Of a DNA stretch of 64,000 nt, positions 18,611-27,597 are shown piece after piece. The notes beneath the pieces were generated by a model. The model saw only the letters and a program-made list of their open reading frames with translations. It ran no database searches and was not told the origin of the DNA. The DNA is taken from positions 22,316 to 86,315 of IMG/VR virus record IMGVR_UViG_3300042691_026747. One strand, 5' to 3'. The stretch is from a virus. The position numbers and the translations under genes were made by a program. Within the stretch, counting starts at the first letter, position 1; every line of letters begins with the position of its first letter.

Positions 18611-20178
18611 CAAAAAAACCACAAATAATAATACCCATGTCTGGTATTGGTAAAAGATTTATTGAGGCCGGTTATTTAGAACCAAAACCATTAATAGTTG
18701 TTGACGGTAAACCAATAATTCAACATGTTGTAGAATTATTCGATAACCCAGAAGATGTTATTTTTATATGTAATAAAAAACATTTGTCTGAAACTAATAC
18801 GTCAAACATACTTAAGAGCATATCACCAAATTGTAAAATATATGAAGTATCTATAGAAGATAGGAAAGGCCCTGTTGATGCTATAAACCAAATTGTGGAT
18901 TTTTTACATTTAGAGAATGATAGGGATATAATTGTTAGTTATTGTGATTACGGTACTGTATGGGATTATAATAAATTTTTGAATGATGTTAGAAATAACA
19001 ACTATGACGGTGCTATACCTTGTTATACAGGATTTCACCCACATATGTTAGGTAATGATAATTATGCCTTTTGTAAAACTAACAAAAAAAATGAATTATT
19101 AGAGATAAAAGAAAAGGAACCATTCACCAATAATAAAATGAATGAATATGCCTCTAACGGAACCTATTATTTTAAGAATTTAAATATCTTAAAAAAATAT
19201 TTCAAAGAATTAGTCGATTTAAATGTGAATATAAAAGGTGAGTTCTATGTTAGTTTGGTTTATAATCTGTTAGTTCGTGATGGTTTATCTGTTTTAATAT
19301 TTGAAATAAACAAAATGTTACAATGGGGGACACCTTATGATTTGGAAACATATAATAGTTGGTCCGATTTCTTCAAAAAACCTAAGATGAAAAACATATC
19401 TTGTCCAAAGAATACCACGTTAATATTACCAATGGCTGGTAACGGTAGTAGGTTCAGTGAGGAGGGTTATGGTTTGCCAAAACCACTTATAACTGTAGAT
19501 AATAAACCTATGGTCATAAAGGCAATAGAAAACTTACCTAACTGTGATAAAAATGTTTTCATAGTAAGAAATGAACATATACAAGAATATGGTATAGATG
19601 AGGTTTTGAAAAATTTTAACAGGTATTCTGATGTTATAGGTATTGATGGTGTTACTGAAGGTCAGGCTTGTACTTGTGAAATAGGTCTTAAAGATGTTAA
19701 TTTAGATAACCCTATATTAATATCTGCGTGTGATAATGGTATATATTATAACACAGAAATATGTAATGAGATGTTAAAAGATGAAACCATAGACATTATA
19801 GTTTGGTCTTTTAGAAACAATCAAACAAGTAAGGTAAATCCTAACGCATACGCTTGGTTGGATGTAGATGATAATAATAATATAAAACATGTGTCATGTA
19901 AAAAATTTATATATGATAATCCTTTAAAAACACACGCTATAATAGGTACTATGTTTTTCAGGAAGGCTAAATATTTTATAGATGGTTTACATAAGAATTA
20001 TAAAGAAAATGTTAGAACTAACGGTGAGTTCTATGTTGACGATATATTGAACCAAAATATTAACGATAATTTAAACGTAAAAGTATTTGAGGTTGAGGAT
20101 TATATTTGTTGGGGCACACCTAACGATTTAAAAACATATAACTATTGGTTAGATTACCACTTAAATAATAATAAATAA
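18604..20178 (+). CDS. Tandem sugar nucleotidyltransferase (two NTP-transferase domains)
   Basis: The 524-residue protein holds two copies of a sugar-phosphate nucleotidyltransferase domain. Copy 1 begins IIIPMSGIGKRFIEAGY and has LEPKPLIVVDGKPIIQHVV (about residues 27-45). Copy 2 begins near residue 270 with LILPMAGNGSRFSEEGYG and LPKPLITVDNKP. Both keep the signature G-x-G-x-R and the PKP loop, and both end with WGTP(Y/N)DL. It would activate sugar-1-phosphates to nucleotide sugars. Whether the domains use the same substrate is unknown. Confidence 0.85.
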   Translation: MLTKKPQIIIPMSGIGKRFIEAGYLEPKPLIVVDGKPIIQHVVELFDNPEDVIFICNKKHLSETNTSNILKSISPNCKIYEVSIEDRKGPVDAINQIVDFLHLENDRDIIVSYCDYGTVWDYNKFLNDVRNNNYDGAIPCYTGFHPHMLGNDNYAFCKTNKKNELLEIKEKEPFTNNKMNEYASNGTYYFKNLNILKKYFKELVDLNVNIKGEFYVSLVYNLLVRDGLSVLIFEINKMLQWGTPYDLETYNSWSDFFKKPKMKNISCPKNTTLILPMAGNGSRFSEEGYGLPKPLITVDNKPMVIKAIENLPNCDKNVFIVRNEHIQEYGIDEVLKNFNRYSDVIGIDGVTEGQACTCEIGLKDVNLDNPILISACDNGIYYNTEICNEMLKDETIDIIVWSFRNNQTSKVNPNAYAWLDVDDNNNIKHVSCKKFIYDNPLKTHAIIGTMFFRKAKYFIDGLHKNYKENVRTNGEFYVDDILNQNINDNLNVKVFEVEDYICWGTPNDLKTYNYWLDYHLNNNK

Positions 20179-20181
20179 AAT

Positions 20182-20970
20182 ATGACTAAAAGAAGAACTA
20201 AAAAACTTTCAGAAGAAGAAATATTAGAAGTAGAAAATAGCACCAACTATAATCGAAATGGTGATAATTTTTTTACACAAATTAAGGTTGACGTAAAACC
20301 AAAAACTGAAAATCAAAAAAAACTTTTACAAGCAATAAAAGAAAATGAAATTACCATAGCTTCTGGGCTACCAGGAACCGGAAAAACTTTCTTGGCCTGT
20401 GCCGAAGCTTTAAAACTACTAAAAAACCCTGAAACTGCCTATCAAAAAATCATATTAGTTAAATCTGTAACCACATTAAAAGATGAGGAAATAGGTTTTT
20501 TAAAAGGTACTATGGAAGAAAAAATGGAACCTTTTATGGATTCTTTTATTGATAATTTTAGTAAAATTATAGGAGAAGGTTTAACTAACAGACTTAAAGA
20601 AATGAAGTTGATTGAAATTAAGCCTATAGCTTATGTTCGTGGTAGGAGTATTGATAAATCCATTATCATCATTGATGAGGCTCAAAACATATCCTTGGAT
20701 AATATGAGGACGCTAATGACACGTATCGGTGAAAATTCAAAACTAATAATATTAGGTGATGTTAAACAGAAAGACATACGTAATAAAAAAGAAAGTTCTT
20801 TAGAAGTTGTCATAGAACGTTTTAAAGATAAAAAAGGTTTCGGTACTGTAGAATTAAGAAATGAAGAAGATATCGTTAGAAACCCAATTATTAAGGTAAT
20901 AGAGGATATATTTGACCAACTAGAGGAAGAGAAATCTAATAACGGTAAAAAACAAATTCTAAAAGACTAA
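20182..20970 (+). CDS. phoH: PhoH-like P-loop ATPase
   Basis: The 262-residue protein contains KTENQKKLLQAIKENEITIASGLPGTGKTFLA in two parts: the Q-motif helix and Walker A GLPGTGKT (about residues 62-69). SIIIIDEAQNISLDNM is Walker B (about 164-172), followed by TRIGENSKLIILGDVKQ. This matches PhoH, an ATPase related to SF1 helicases and common in marine phages. Its role in infection is not established. It is transcribed with the glycan genes. Confidence 0.93.
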   Translation: MTKRRTKKLSEEEILEVENSTNYNRNGDNFFTQIKVDVKPKTENQKKLLQAIKENEITIASGLPGTGKTFLACAEALKLLKNPETAYQKIILVKSVTTLKDEEIGFLKGTMEEKMEPFMDSFIDNFSKIIGEGLTNRLKEMKLIEIKPIAYVRGRSIDKSIIIIDEAQNISLDNMRTLMTRIGENSKLIILGDVKQKDIRNKKESSLEVVIERFKDKKGFGTVELRNEEDIVRNPIIKVIEDIFDQLEEEKSNNGKKQILKD

Positions 20971-20974
20971 AAAT

Positions 20975-21640
20975 ATGAAAATAGGTGTTTCAATTAATGG
21001 GGTTTTACGTGATTTTTTCGGGAAGATTGAGAAAACACATACAAAATATTTTAATCCAAAGGATGGTGAAGAAATATTCATACAAGACTACGATTTAGAA
21101 AAATGGATTAAGTTCCCTGAAGAAGAAATTGTAAGGAATGAAATAGAATTCAACCCCAACTTCAATGAAAAGGAGTTTGTAAAATCTGAAGCAACATTCG
21201 AACTTACTGAGGTTAAGGAAGAACCAATTACTGTAGAAGAATTTATATACGATAAATGTTGTTTAGAGATTTTTGGTTATTCTGACGAAGTTATAGACGG
21301 TGCTGTACAATCTATAAATGATTTAAATTTACATTTAAAAGATAATGGAAAAAAACATGATATTATTATAACAAGTCGTGAAGTGGGTAGGAGTATTCCT
21401 GCCACACTATTTTTCCTATCTAAAACAGGTTGTATGATACAAGACATTAAATTTACGGTAAATACAACAGACTGTTGGCAACATGTTGATTGTATGATTA
21501 CAGATCACCCAGAAATTTTAAACTCCAAACCTAAAGGTAAAATTGTTATTAAAATCGAAAAAACATATAACAAAGATATACCTTCAGAATATACAATCAA
21601 AACAGTTAAAGAACTTATAGGATTAGATTTATTTAATTAA
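20975..21640 (+). CDS. Degenerate HAD-like protein
   Basis: The 221-residue protein begins KIGVSINGVLRDFFGK, which occupies the place of the HAD nucleophile motif (DxDGVL) but reads S-x-N, so both catalytic Asp residues are missing. Later segments fit HAD motif II (DIIITSREVG, about residues 128-137) and motif IV (VDCMITDHPEIL, about 168-179). It is probably a catalytically dead relative of 5'-deoxynucleotidases. The central acidic insert (about 40-90) is poorly conserved. Its function is unknown. Confidence 0.5.
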   Translation: MKIGVSINGVLRDFFGKIEKTHTKYFNPKDGEEIFIQDYDLEKWIKFPEEEIVRNEIEFNPNFNEKEFVKSEATFELTEVKEEPITVEEFIYDKCCLEIFGYSDEVIDGAVQSINDLNLHLKDNGKKHDIIITSREVGRSIPATLFFLSKTGCMIQDIKFTVNTTDCWQHVDCMITDHPEILNSKPKGKIVIKIEKTYNKDIPSEYTIKTVKELIGLDLFN

Positions 21641-21684
21641 TCTTTTAAAGTTTACTTATTACAATTATTAATTAAATCTATTTT

Positions 21685-22068
21685 ATGAACAAATTTAAAA
21701 ATACGGATAATAAATCTTCATTGTTTGCGATAGCCGGAAATGAATTTTATTTTGATTTAGAAACTTTAAGTCAATTTGTACGTTTAGATAATTCTGAAAG
21801 TATAGAAGATATTTTAGGTGAGGCCAAAAAAGAAATGGAATCCGAAAAAAACAATGAAACGGATGATGTTGTAGATTACACTCAAATAGTAGATTTAACC
21901 AAATGGGAAACTACCAAAGCTTTAATGGATGTAATTTTAAACGAAAATTCAATCGTTGATGAAGCTATGGGTAGAACTAAATTAGGTGAACAATTATCAA
22001 TACCCTTTAGATTATCATTTAACACATTATTAAAACATAATATAATAAAAGAAAACAATGGAAGATAA
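21685..22068 (+). CDS. Hypothetical protein, 127 residues
   Basis: An acidic, mainly helical protein beginning MNKFKNTDNKSSLFAIAGNE. It contains LDNSESIEDILGEAKKEME and a C-terminal RLSFNTLLKHNIIKENNGR. No family recognised. The last 11 bp overlap the following glycosyltransferase gene, suggesting co-expression. Confidence 0.7.
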   Translation: MNKFKNTDNKSSLFAIAGNEFYFDLETLSQFVRLDNSESIEDILGEAKKEMESEKNNETDDVVDYTQIVDLTKWETTKALMDVILNENSIVDEAMGRTKLGEQLSIPFRLSFNTLLKHNIIKENNGR

Positions 22069-23131
22069 CACTAAACAAGTCGTTAAGAACGCAATCTCTA
22101 ATTTAGAGAACAAACAATTTAAAATTTATTTTTTTACAATGGACACCAAAGGTAATCCAATCGCTAGTTTGGCCAACATTTATGATCATGCTAAAATATT
22201 ACGTGATTTAGGTTATGACGCTCAAATTTTACATGAAAAAAATGATTACGTTTCAGTAGCCAACACATTAGGTGAAGTTTACGCTGAAATACCACACGTG
22301 TCAATTGAAGCTCAACAATTAAAAGTTAATCCACAAGATTTTATAATCATACCTGAAGTATTTTCAAATGTAATGGAACAAACTTTAAATTTACCTTCTA
22401 AGAGAATAGTATTTTCACAATCTTACGATTACATTTTTGAAATGTTAATGCCAGGTAAAAGTTGGTCTGATTACGGTATTACAGAAGTTATTACAACAAG
22501 TGAGAAACAAAAAGAATATCTTGAAAATTTGTTTTCTAAAAAAATTAAAGCCGAAGTAGTTCCTGTAAGTATACCAAAATACTTCAAACCCTCAGATAAA
22601 CCAAAAAAACCAATAATAGCGATTTCAACTCGTGACCAAAGGGATTTAGTTAAACTTTACAAGGCATTTTATTTAAAATACCCTCATTTAAAATGGGTTT
22701 CTTTCCGCGACATGAGAGGTTTACCTAGAGAAACTTTTGCTAAATCTTTATCAGAATCCTGTTTAGCTATTTGGATTGATAAGGATTCCTCTTTTGGTAC
22801 ATTTCCGTTAGAAGCTATGAAATGTAATGTACCCGTTTTAGGGTTAGTACCAAACATGGTACCTGAATGGATGTCAGATAAAAACGGTCTTTGGACACAT
22901 GACCCATTGATGATTGTTGATTTAATAGCTAACTATTTTCAAGCTTGGTTAGAAGATGGTGAACCTTCTGAATTATATGAAGAAATGTCTAAACAAAAAG
23001 ATACTTACTCTTATGAAGAACAAAAATCAAAAATAAAAGAAGTTTATGAAAAATTCTTTACAAATAGAATTAATGAATTAAAATCTTCACTACCGTTAGA
23101 AGTGGAAAATAATGTAGAAACAGAAAAATAA
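22058..23131 (+). CDS. GT-B glycosyltransferase (GT4-like)
   Basis: The 357-residue protein has a Rossmann-type N-terminus (KIYFFTMDTKGNPIASLANI), a central QSYDYIFEML and a C-terminal GT4-like half: PIIAISTRDQRDLVKLYKAF (about residues 185-205), then DSSFGTFPLEAMKCNVPVLG (about 245-265), which corresponds to the donor-binding E-x7-E-like loop. It resembles the first glycosyltransferase gene of the window in general layout. It probably acts in glycan assembly. Confidence 0.8.
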   Translation: MEDNTKQVVKNAISNLENKQFKIYFFTMDTKGNPIASLANIYDHAKILRDLGYDAQILHEKNDYVSVANTLGEVYAEIPHVSIEAQQLKVNPQDFIIIPEVFSNVMEQTLNLPSKRIVFSQSYDYIFEMLMPGKSWSDYGITEVITTSEKQKEYLENLFSKKIKAEVVPVSIPKYFKPSDKPKKPIIAISTRDQRDLVKLYKAFYLKYPHLKWVSFRDMRGLPRETFAKSLSESCLAIWIDKDSSFGTFPLEAMKCNVPVLGLVPNMVPEWMSDKNGLWTHDPLMIVDLIANYFQAWLEDGEPSELYEEMSKQKDTYSYEEQKSKIKEVYEKFFTNRINELKSSLPLEVENNVETEK

Positions 23132-23139
23132 TTTAAAAA

Positions 23140-23940
23140 ATGGCAGAAAATAAAACAACAATTATAATTCCAATCCATAAAATGGATGACACTCTAAGTT
23201 CTTATTTTGAAAAGGCTATAAAAAGTGTTGAAAATCAAAAAATTAACCCAGAAGAAGTTATTATTGTAACAGCAAAAGGTGTTAAAATTAATGAAGAATA
23301 TTTAAAAAACGTAAATTATAGAATAGTAGTTAATGAAGGTAATACTGATTTTTGTTCACAAATTAATTTTGGTGTTGAACAAGTTAAAACCACTTTCTTT
23401 TCTATATTAGAAGTTGATGACGAGTATTCAAAAATATGGTTTGATAATGTTAACAAATATGTAGAGGCTTACGATGAAACAGATGTTTTCTTACCAATTG
23501 TTTTAGATGTAAGTCCTGAAGGTCGTTTTTTACATTTTAGTAATGAACCTGTATGGGCTAAAGACTTTTCTGATAAATTAGGGTTTTTAGACAATGATGC
23601 TTTATTGAACTTCCCCAACTTTCAATTGTCGGGTGCTGTTATTAAGGTAGACGCTTTCAAAGCCGTGGGTGGTTTAAAACCTAGTATTAAACTTCACTTT
23701 ATATATGAGTTTTTATTAAGAATGACTTATTATGATAAAAAAATAATGACCATCCCTAAATTAGGGTATAAAAAAGTTAATATGAGACCAGATTCTTTAT
23801 TTTTTAATTATCAAAATAAAGAAACGGATAAAATCGATGTTATTGAGGCCAGATTTTGGTTTAGTACTTCCCGTAAGGAATGTTATTTTAAAGCCGATAG
23901 AAACATAAAGTTTGATAGAGAGATTTCTACAATAGTATAA
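23140..23940 (+). CDS. GT2 glycosyltransferase
   Basis: The 266-residue GT-A protein starts TTIIIPIHKMDDTLSSYFEKA and has ILEVDDEYSKIWFD (about residues 88-101), whose VDDE is the metal-binding site. FQLSGAVIKVDAFKAVGG (about 164-181) is the acceptor-side loop typical of GT2. It ends at the first base of the sigma-factor start codon. Confidence 0.85.
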   Translation: MAENKTTIIIPIHKMDDTLSSYFEKAIKSVENQKINPEEVIIVTAKGVKINEEYLKNVNYRIVVNEGNTDFCSQINFGVEQVKTTFFSILEVDDEYSKIWFDNVNKYVEAYDETDVFLPIVLDVSPEGRFLHFSNEPVWAKDFSDKLGFLDNDALLNFPNFQLSGAVIKVDAFKAVGGLKPSIKLHFIYEFLLRMTYYDKKIMTIPKLGYKKVNMRPDSLFFNYQNKETDKIDVIEARFWFSTSRKECYFKADRNIKFDREISTIV

Positions 23941-24713
23941 TGTCCACAGAAAGAAAAAGAGGAAGAAAACCGTCAAAAGATCCTTATTTTGGACATGTAG
24001 AAGAATTAGCTGTTAAAGAATTTTTATCTTTAGGTAGTTTAATACATGATTCAAAATCATTAGAGGGATACAGATGGACTGGTAGTACAAAAGATGAATT
24101 TAGAAGAAATGAAATTTATCGCCAACACTTACAAGCTCCATTAAATAAAATGATAGAAAGTATCATTAGAAGATATAAGTTATATTCTAAAAGTATGACT
24201 TTTGAAGATTTACATTCTGATACACTATCATTTTTAATGATGAAATTTCATAAATTTAAACCATCAAAAGGTAAAAAATCATATTCTTATTATGGTACTG
24301 TTTGTAAACATTATTTATTAGGTAAACTAATAAAAGATGATAAAAAACTAAAAACTTTGATATCATATGAAGATATCGCCCCAGATTTAGAAGAAAATGA
24401 AGAATACTCTTATGAGATAGATAATCAAGAACTAGATTTAACTTTATTAATAGATGAAATATCAACTTCAATTAAAGAAGAATTACAAAATAAAATTTTA
24501 ACCGAAAATGAAATAAAAGTTGGTAACGCTTTGGTTTCTATTTTGGAAAATTGGGAAAATGTTTTTGAGGGTAAGGAAGCGACTAATAAGTATAATAAAA
24601 ATTTAATTCTTTATTATATGAGAGAAATGACATCACTAAGTACCAAAGATATTAGAAACGCAATGAAAAGATATCGTGGTATTTATAAGTTTATAAAAGA
24701 TGGTGGTTTGTAA
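23940..24713 (+). CDS. Late sigma factor, T4 gp55-like
   Basis: The 257-residue protein has a basic N-terminus (MSTERKRGRKPSKDP) and a region resembling sigma-70 region 2 and T4 gp55. FEDLHSDTLSFLMMKFHKF (about residues 88-106) is followed by KPSKGKKSYSYYGTVCKHYLLGKLIKDDKK (about 107-136 in two blocks). T4 gp55 recruits host RNA polymerase to late promoters (TATAAATA) as a reduced sigma. A GATATTTATAAATA box lies 14 bp beyond its stop and similar boxes precede many late genes here, fitting the same role. It overlaps the preceding gene by one base. Confidence 0.72.
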   Translation: MSTERKRGRKPSKDPYFGHVEELAVKEFLSLGSLIHDSKSLEGYRWTGSTKDEFRRNEIYRQHLQAPLNKMIESIIRRYKLYSKSMTFEDLHSDTLSFLMMKFHKFKPSKGKKSYSYYGTVCKHYLLGKLIKDDKKLKTLISYEDIAPDLEENEEYSYEIDNQELDLTLLIDEISTSIKEELQNKILTENEIKVGNALVSILENWENVFEGKEATNKYNKNLILYYMREMTSLSTKDIRNAMKRYRGIYKFIKDGGL

Positions 24714-24726
24714 AAACCACCATTTT

Positions 24727-24740
24727 GATATTTATAAATA
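24727..24740 (+). promoter_or_regulatory. Late-promoter-like box GATATTTATAAATA
   Basis: It contains the T4 late consensus TATAAATA. The next ATG (24750) is 9 bp downstream, so the leader is very short. This is the best match to the motif repeated before many late genes in the window. Confidence 0.6.
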
Positions 24741-24749
24741 AAAGAAATC

Positions 24750-24851
24750 ATGGGAAGACCACAAAAAAAACAAGTTAAATTAAATACCGAAAGTTTTTTA
24801 GGCATAACTCAGGAAAGTTATAGTACAAATAAAATTGGGTTATGGTGGTAA
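24750..24851 (+). pseudogene. 33-residue ORF, orphan copy of the downstream gene's N-terminus
   Basis: The frame encodes a peptide beginning MGRPQKKQVKLNTESF and ending NKIGLWW before TAA. Its first 24 residues align without gaps to the start of the gene at 25756 (MARPTKKKIELTKQSF...), sharing 11 positions: M, R, P, K, K, L, S, F, Q, E, Y. After that the similarity stops. It carries the only strong late-type promoter of this locus. I read it as the stranded 5' end of a gene that was interrupted, or replaced, when the adjacent endonuclease gene arrived. A small functional paralogue is the alternative. Confidence 0.5.
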
Positions 24852-24866
24852 AAAACCATTTACCTT

Positions 24867-24875
24867 ATATTTATA
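24867..24875 (+). promoter_or_regulatory. ATATTTATA box before the endonuclease start
   Basis: ATATTTATA lies 5 bp before the ATG at 24881. Its position supports that Met as the start of the endonuclease rather than the upstream in-frame Met at 24842. Confidence 0.4.
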
Positions 24876-24880
24876 TGTAT

Positions 24881-25783
24881 ATGCCTAAAAAATTAACAAC
24901 ATATGATTTCATAAATAAGGCAAATAAAATACACCATAATGTGTATGATTATTCTTTAGTTGATTACGTTAACACAAATACTAAAGTTAAAATAATATGT
25001 AACATTCATGGTGTTTTCGAACAACGTCCATGTTCACATATAAAACAAAAACACGGATGTCCTTATTGTGCTAAAAATAAAAAGTTATCTACAGAGGTTT
25101 TTATCCGTGAGGCTAAAAAAATACATAAAAATAAGTACGATTATTCTTTATCTGAATATGTTGATTGTTGTTCTACTAAAATAAAAATTATATGCCCAAA
25201 TCATGGTATTTTTGAACAAAGATCGTGTGATCATCTATTGAAAAAATGTGGGTGCCCACATTGTAGTAATAACCAAAAACTAACAACTAATATTTTCATA
25301 GATAGAGCAAATAAAATACATAATAATAAATTTGACTATTCATTAGTGGATTATGTGAATTCACATAAAAAAGTATTTATTATATGCCCAAATCATGGTA
25401 TTTTTGAACAAAAACCATATAGCCATTTACAGGGTTTTGGATGTAAAATGTGTAATGTATCTAAGGGTGAACTGAGGATTAAAAAAATTTTAGAAGAAGA
25501 AAAAATTAAATATATACAACAACACAGTTTTCCTGATTGTAAAAATAAATTCCCTCTAAAGTTCGATTTTTATCTACCAAAACTCAACGTATGTATTGAA
25601 TATGATGGGTATCAACATTTTCAACCTCATTGGGGTGATCATAGTGGTAAAAATTTTATTAAAACCAAAGAAAGGGATGAAATTAAAAATAAATACTGTA
25701 CAGAAAATAATATTAAATTAATTAGAATTACTGATACGAATATAAATAACGAATTATGGCTAGACCAACTAAGAAAAAAATAG
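24881..25783 (+). CDS. Free-standing homing-endonuclease-like protein with zinc repeats
   Basis: The 300-residue protein has three repeats of about 52 residues. Each has (F)xxxAxKIHxNxxDYSLxxYV, then IIC(P/N)xHGxFEQ, then HLxxxxGCPxC, a Cys/His pattern like the DUF723-type repeats of phage endonucleases. The C-terminal domain (about 200-300) carries KFDFYLPKLNVCIEYDGYQHF, a PD-(D/E)xK/Vsr-like nuclease core. The last 28 bp overlap the first codons of the next gene, which keeps its own ATG. The role is inferred to be mobility by homing. An ATG at 24842 would lengthen it by 13 residues. Confidence 0.8.
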   Translation: MPKKLTTYDFINKANKIHHNVYDYSLVDYVNTNTKVKIICNIHGVFEQRPCSHIKQKHGCPYCAKNKKLSTEVFIREAKKIHKNKYDYSLSEYVDCCSTKIKIICPNHGIFEQRSCDHLLKKCGCPHCSNNQKLTTNIFIDRANKIHNNKFDYSLVDYVNSHKKVFIICPNHGIFEQKPYSHLQGFGCKMCNVSKGELRIKKILEEEKIKYIQQHSFPDCKNKFPLKFDFYLPKLNVCIEYDGYQHFQPHWGDHSGKNFIKTKERDEIKNKYCTENNIKLIRITDTNINNELWLDQLRKK

Positions 25784-26151
25784 AGTTAACTAAACAAAGT
25801 TTTCAAATTGTGGCTCAGGAGGCCTACAATGAACTTGTAGAACAAAGAAGTACATGTATTAGGACAATTAACGAAAACAAAAACAAAGTTAATGTTGAAG
25901 ATATGCATGATTTAACCAATTTAAACAAAGCTAATACTGACCTTCTTAAAATTATTGATTCTACCATTGATAAAAAAATATCCTTGGTTAAACTAATGAG
26001 CCAACTAATTTTTAAAGGTGGTGAATCCGATACTGGTGGAAATGGAAATGGTTCTTTAACACCTGAAGATATGGCTTTATTACGTAATATTTTTAATGAA
26101 GGTGACGATAAAGAGGGTGGGAATGATAAAAAAAACTATAACATTAAATAA
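25756..26151 (+). CDS. Hypothetical protein, possible small terminase or DNA-binding protein
   Basis: The 131-residue protein begins MARPTKKKIELTKQSFQIVA and contains a long helical part with DLTNLNKANTDLLKIIDSTI and KKISLVKLMSQLIFK, then a Gly/Asn linker and an acidic C-terminus with TPEDMALLRNIF. The basic start and helical hairpin would fit a small terminase subunit or other DNA-binding oligomer, but no diagnostic motif is visible. Its start is embedded in the end of the endonuclease gene. A second copy of its N-terminal 24 residues lies 1 kb upstream. Confidence 0.7.
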   Translation: MARPTKKKIELTKQSFQIVAQEAYNELVEQRSTCIRTINENKNKVNVEDMHDLTNLNKANTDLLKIIDSTIDKKISLVKLMSQLIFKGGESDTGGNGNGSLTPEDMALLRNIFNEGDDKEGGNDKKNYNIK

Positions 26152-27596
26152 TGGGGTTTATTGACGATAAAACACAATCTATTAATAATGTGGCTTTATT
26201 AGAAGTGTTAAACAACTTGCCAAAAAGTAAAGTAACATCTTCATTGGAGTCTGTGAACTCAAAAAGTAAAAATTTATTACCTTTTTTATTAGATTTATTA
26301 AGTACTACTTGTAAAGATAAAGATAAAAATAATAGAGCAAAATGTGAGGCAACAAGTATATTAACTGATATTTTGGTTGAATTTTATCCGGTGTTAATTA
26401 GAATTCTAAAAGATGGTATTAATAAAGGTATAAAATCTTGTTTAGCCTGTGGTGTAGATTTTAAAATACCAAGCAATAATCCACCATCTATTAGGGTTAA
26501 AGTAAATAATATTGATTTTGGTGATTTATTAAAAATTAACCCAAATAGTAAAATAGGTTCTATGTTTTATAATAAAAGTCCTAATGAAGATTTTAATTGG
26601 TTTTTATATAATTTAATACAAACAGGTGGTTCTGGTAGTTGGAAAAATATTGACGGTGTTAATATTGTAGATGTTACTTATTTTAATACCAGTCAAGAAT
26701 TTGAAATGTCTGTCAGTCAACCTTATCATGGCAAATCTTTTAATAAATTTTTGTTTGATTATACAAACTCTATCGATTTAATACCATTACAAAACATGTT
26801 ACCTAAAATTAATGATATGATGACAGGATCACTAACATCAAATTTGGAAGGTATAAATTTTAGTTTGGATAAATTAATTAGTATTGAAAAAATTAATGTT
26901 TTACAAGATAAAATAAATAATTCAGATCCTTGTAAAGAGGAATATACTTACGATGATAGTTATTTTTCATTTACGAATGAAGAAAATTTTGAAGTGGAAA
27001 ATACGTCAAACCAAAAAAAAGTTGGTGTTGTTTACTTGGATTTGGGTTGTGGTACCTTACCAGTAACATCTTCACCAGATGTTATGAAAAATATTTCTGA
27101 CAACATATTAAATACACCAGTTTCTAAAGTAGATGTCGTAATAAAACAATCAATTAATTTAATGAACGATAATTTGACTATTAACGTCCCAGATGAGGAT
27201 AGAACTGTAGCTAAACAATCATTAAATTTAAAAATGATTGAATCTTTACCTAAAGTATTTACTAGTGTTATTTTGGAACCTAAAATAGTATCACTATATC
27301 AACTATCTTCAAAAACTGTTAACGATACAACAGTAGATGAAACAAATGGTTTTGATTTTGTTAAAATAACTAGAGTTTTTTTTGAATACGTAACTAGAGA
27401 AAGTCTAGCTGCCTTAGTTGAGATTGTTTTTAAAAGAGTTAAAAAAGAAATATTAGCCTTAGTTGAAGAAATAACTTTAAAAATAGTTAAGGAAAAAGTT
27501 AAAATAAGAATAAAATCAATAAATAGTATAATATCAGGGGCTTCAAATGGTTTATTAAATACCATACCAACACCCAACTCATCAAAATATATTTAA
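26151..27596 (+). CDS. Putative virion (baseplate/tail) protein
   Basis: The 481-residue protein is not recognised. It begins MGFIDDKTQSINNVALLEVL, has a pair of Cys (CLACGVDF, about residue 102) and a long helical C-terminus (residues about 395-460: LAALVEIVFKRVKKEIL, ALVEEITLKIVKEK). It starts on TAATG with its upstream neighbour and is followed one base later by another small gene and then the gp5-like OB-fold protein. That order is consistent with a baseplate or tail-assembly protein. Confidence 0.65.
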   Translation: MGFIDDKTQSINNVALLEVLNNLPKSKVTSSLESVNSKSKNLLPFLLDLLSTTCKDKDKNNRAKCEATSILTDILVEFYPVLIRILKDGINKGIKSCLACGVDFKIPSNNPPSIRVKVNNIDFGDLLKINPNSKIGSMFYNKSPNEDFNWFLYNLIQTGGSGSWKNIDGVNIVDVTYFNTSQEFEMSVSQPYHGKSFNKFLFDYTNSIDLIPLQNMLPKINDMMTGSLTSNLEGINFSLDKLISIEKINVLQDKINNSDPCKEEYTYDDSYFSFTNEENFEVENTSNQKKVGVVYLDLGCGTLPVTSSPDVMKNISDNILNTPVSKVDVVIKQSINLMNDNLTINVPDEDRTVAKQSLNLKMIESLPKVFTSVILEPKIVSLYQLSSKTVNDTTVDETNGFDFVKITRVFFEYVTRESLAALVEIVFKRVKKEILALVEEITLKIVKEKVKIRIKSINSIISGASNGLLNTIPTPNSSKYI

Positions 27597-27597
27597 T

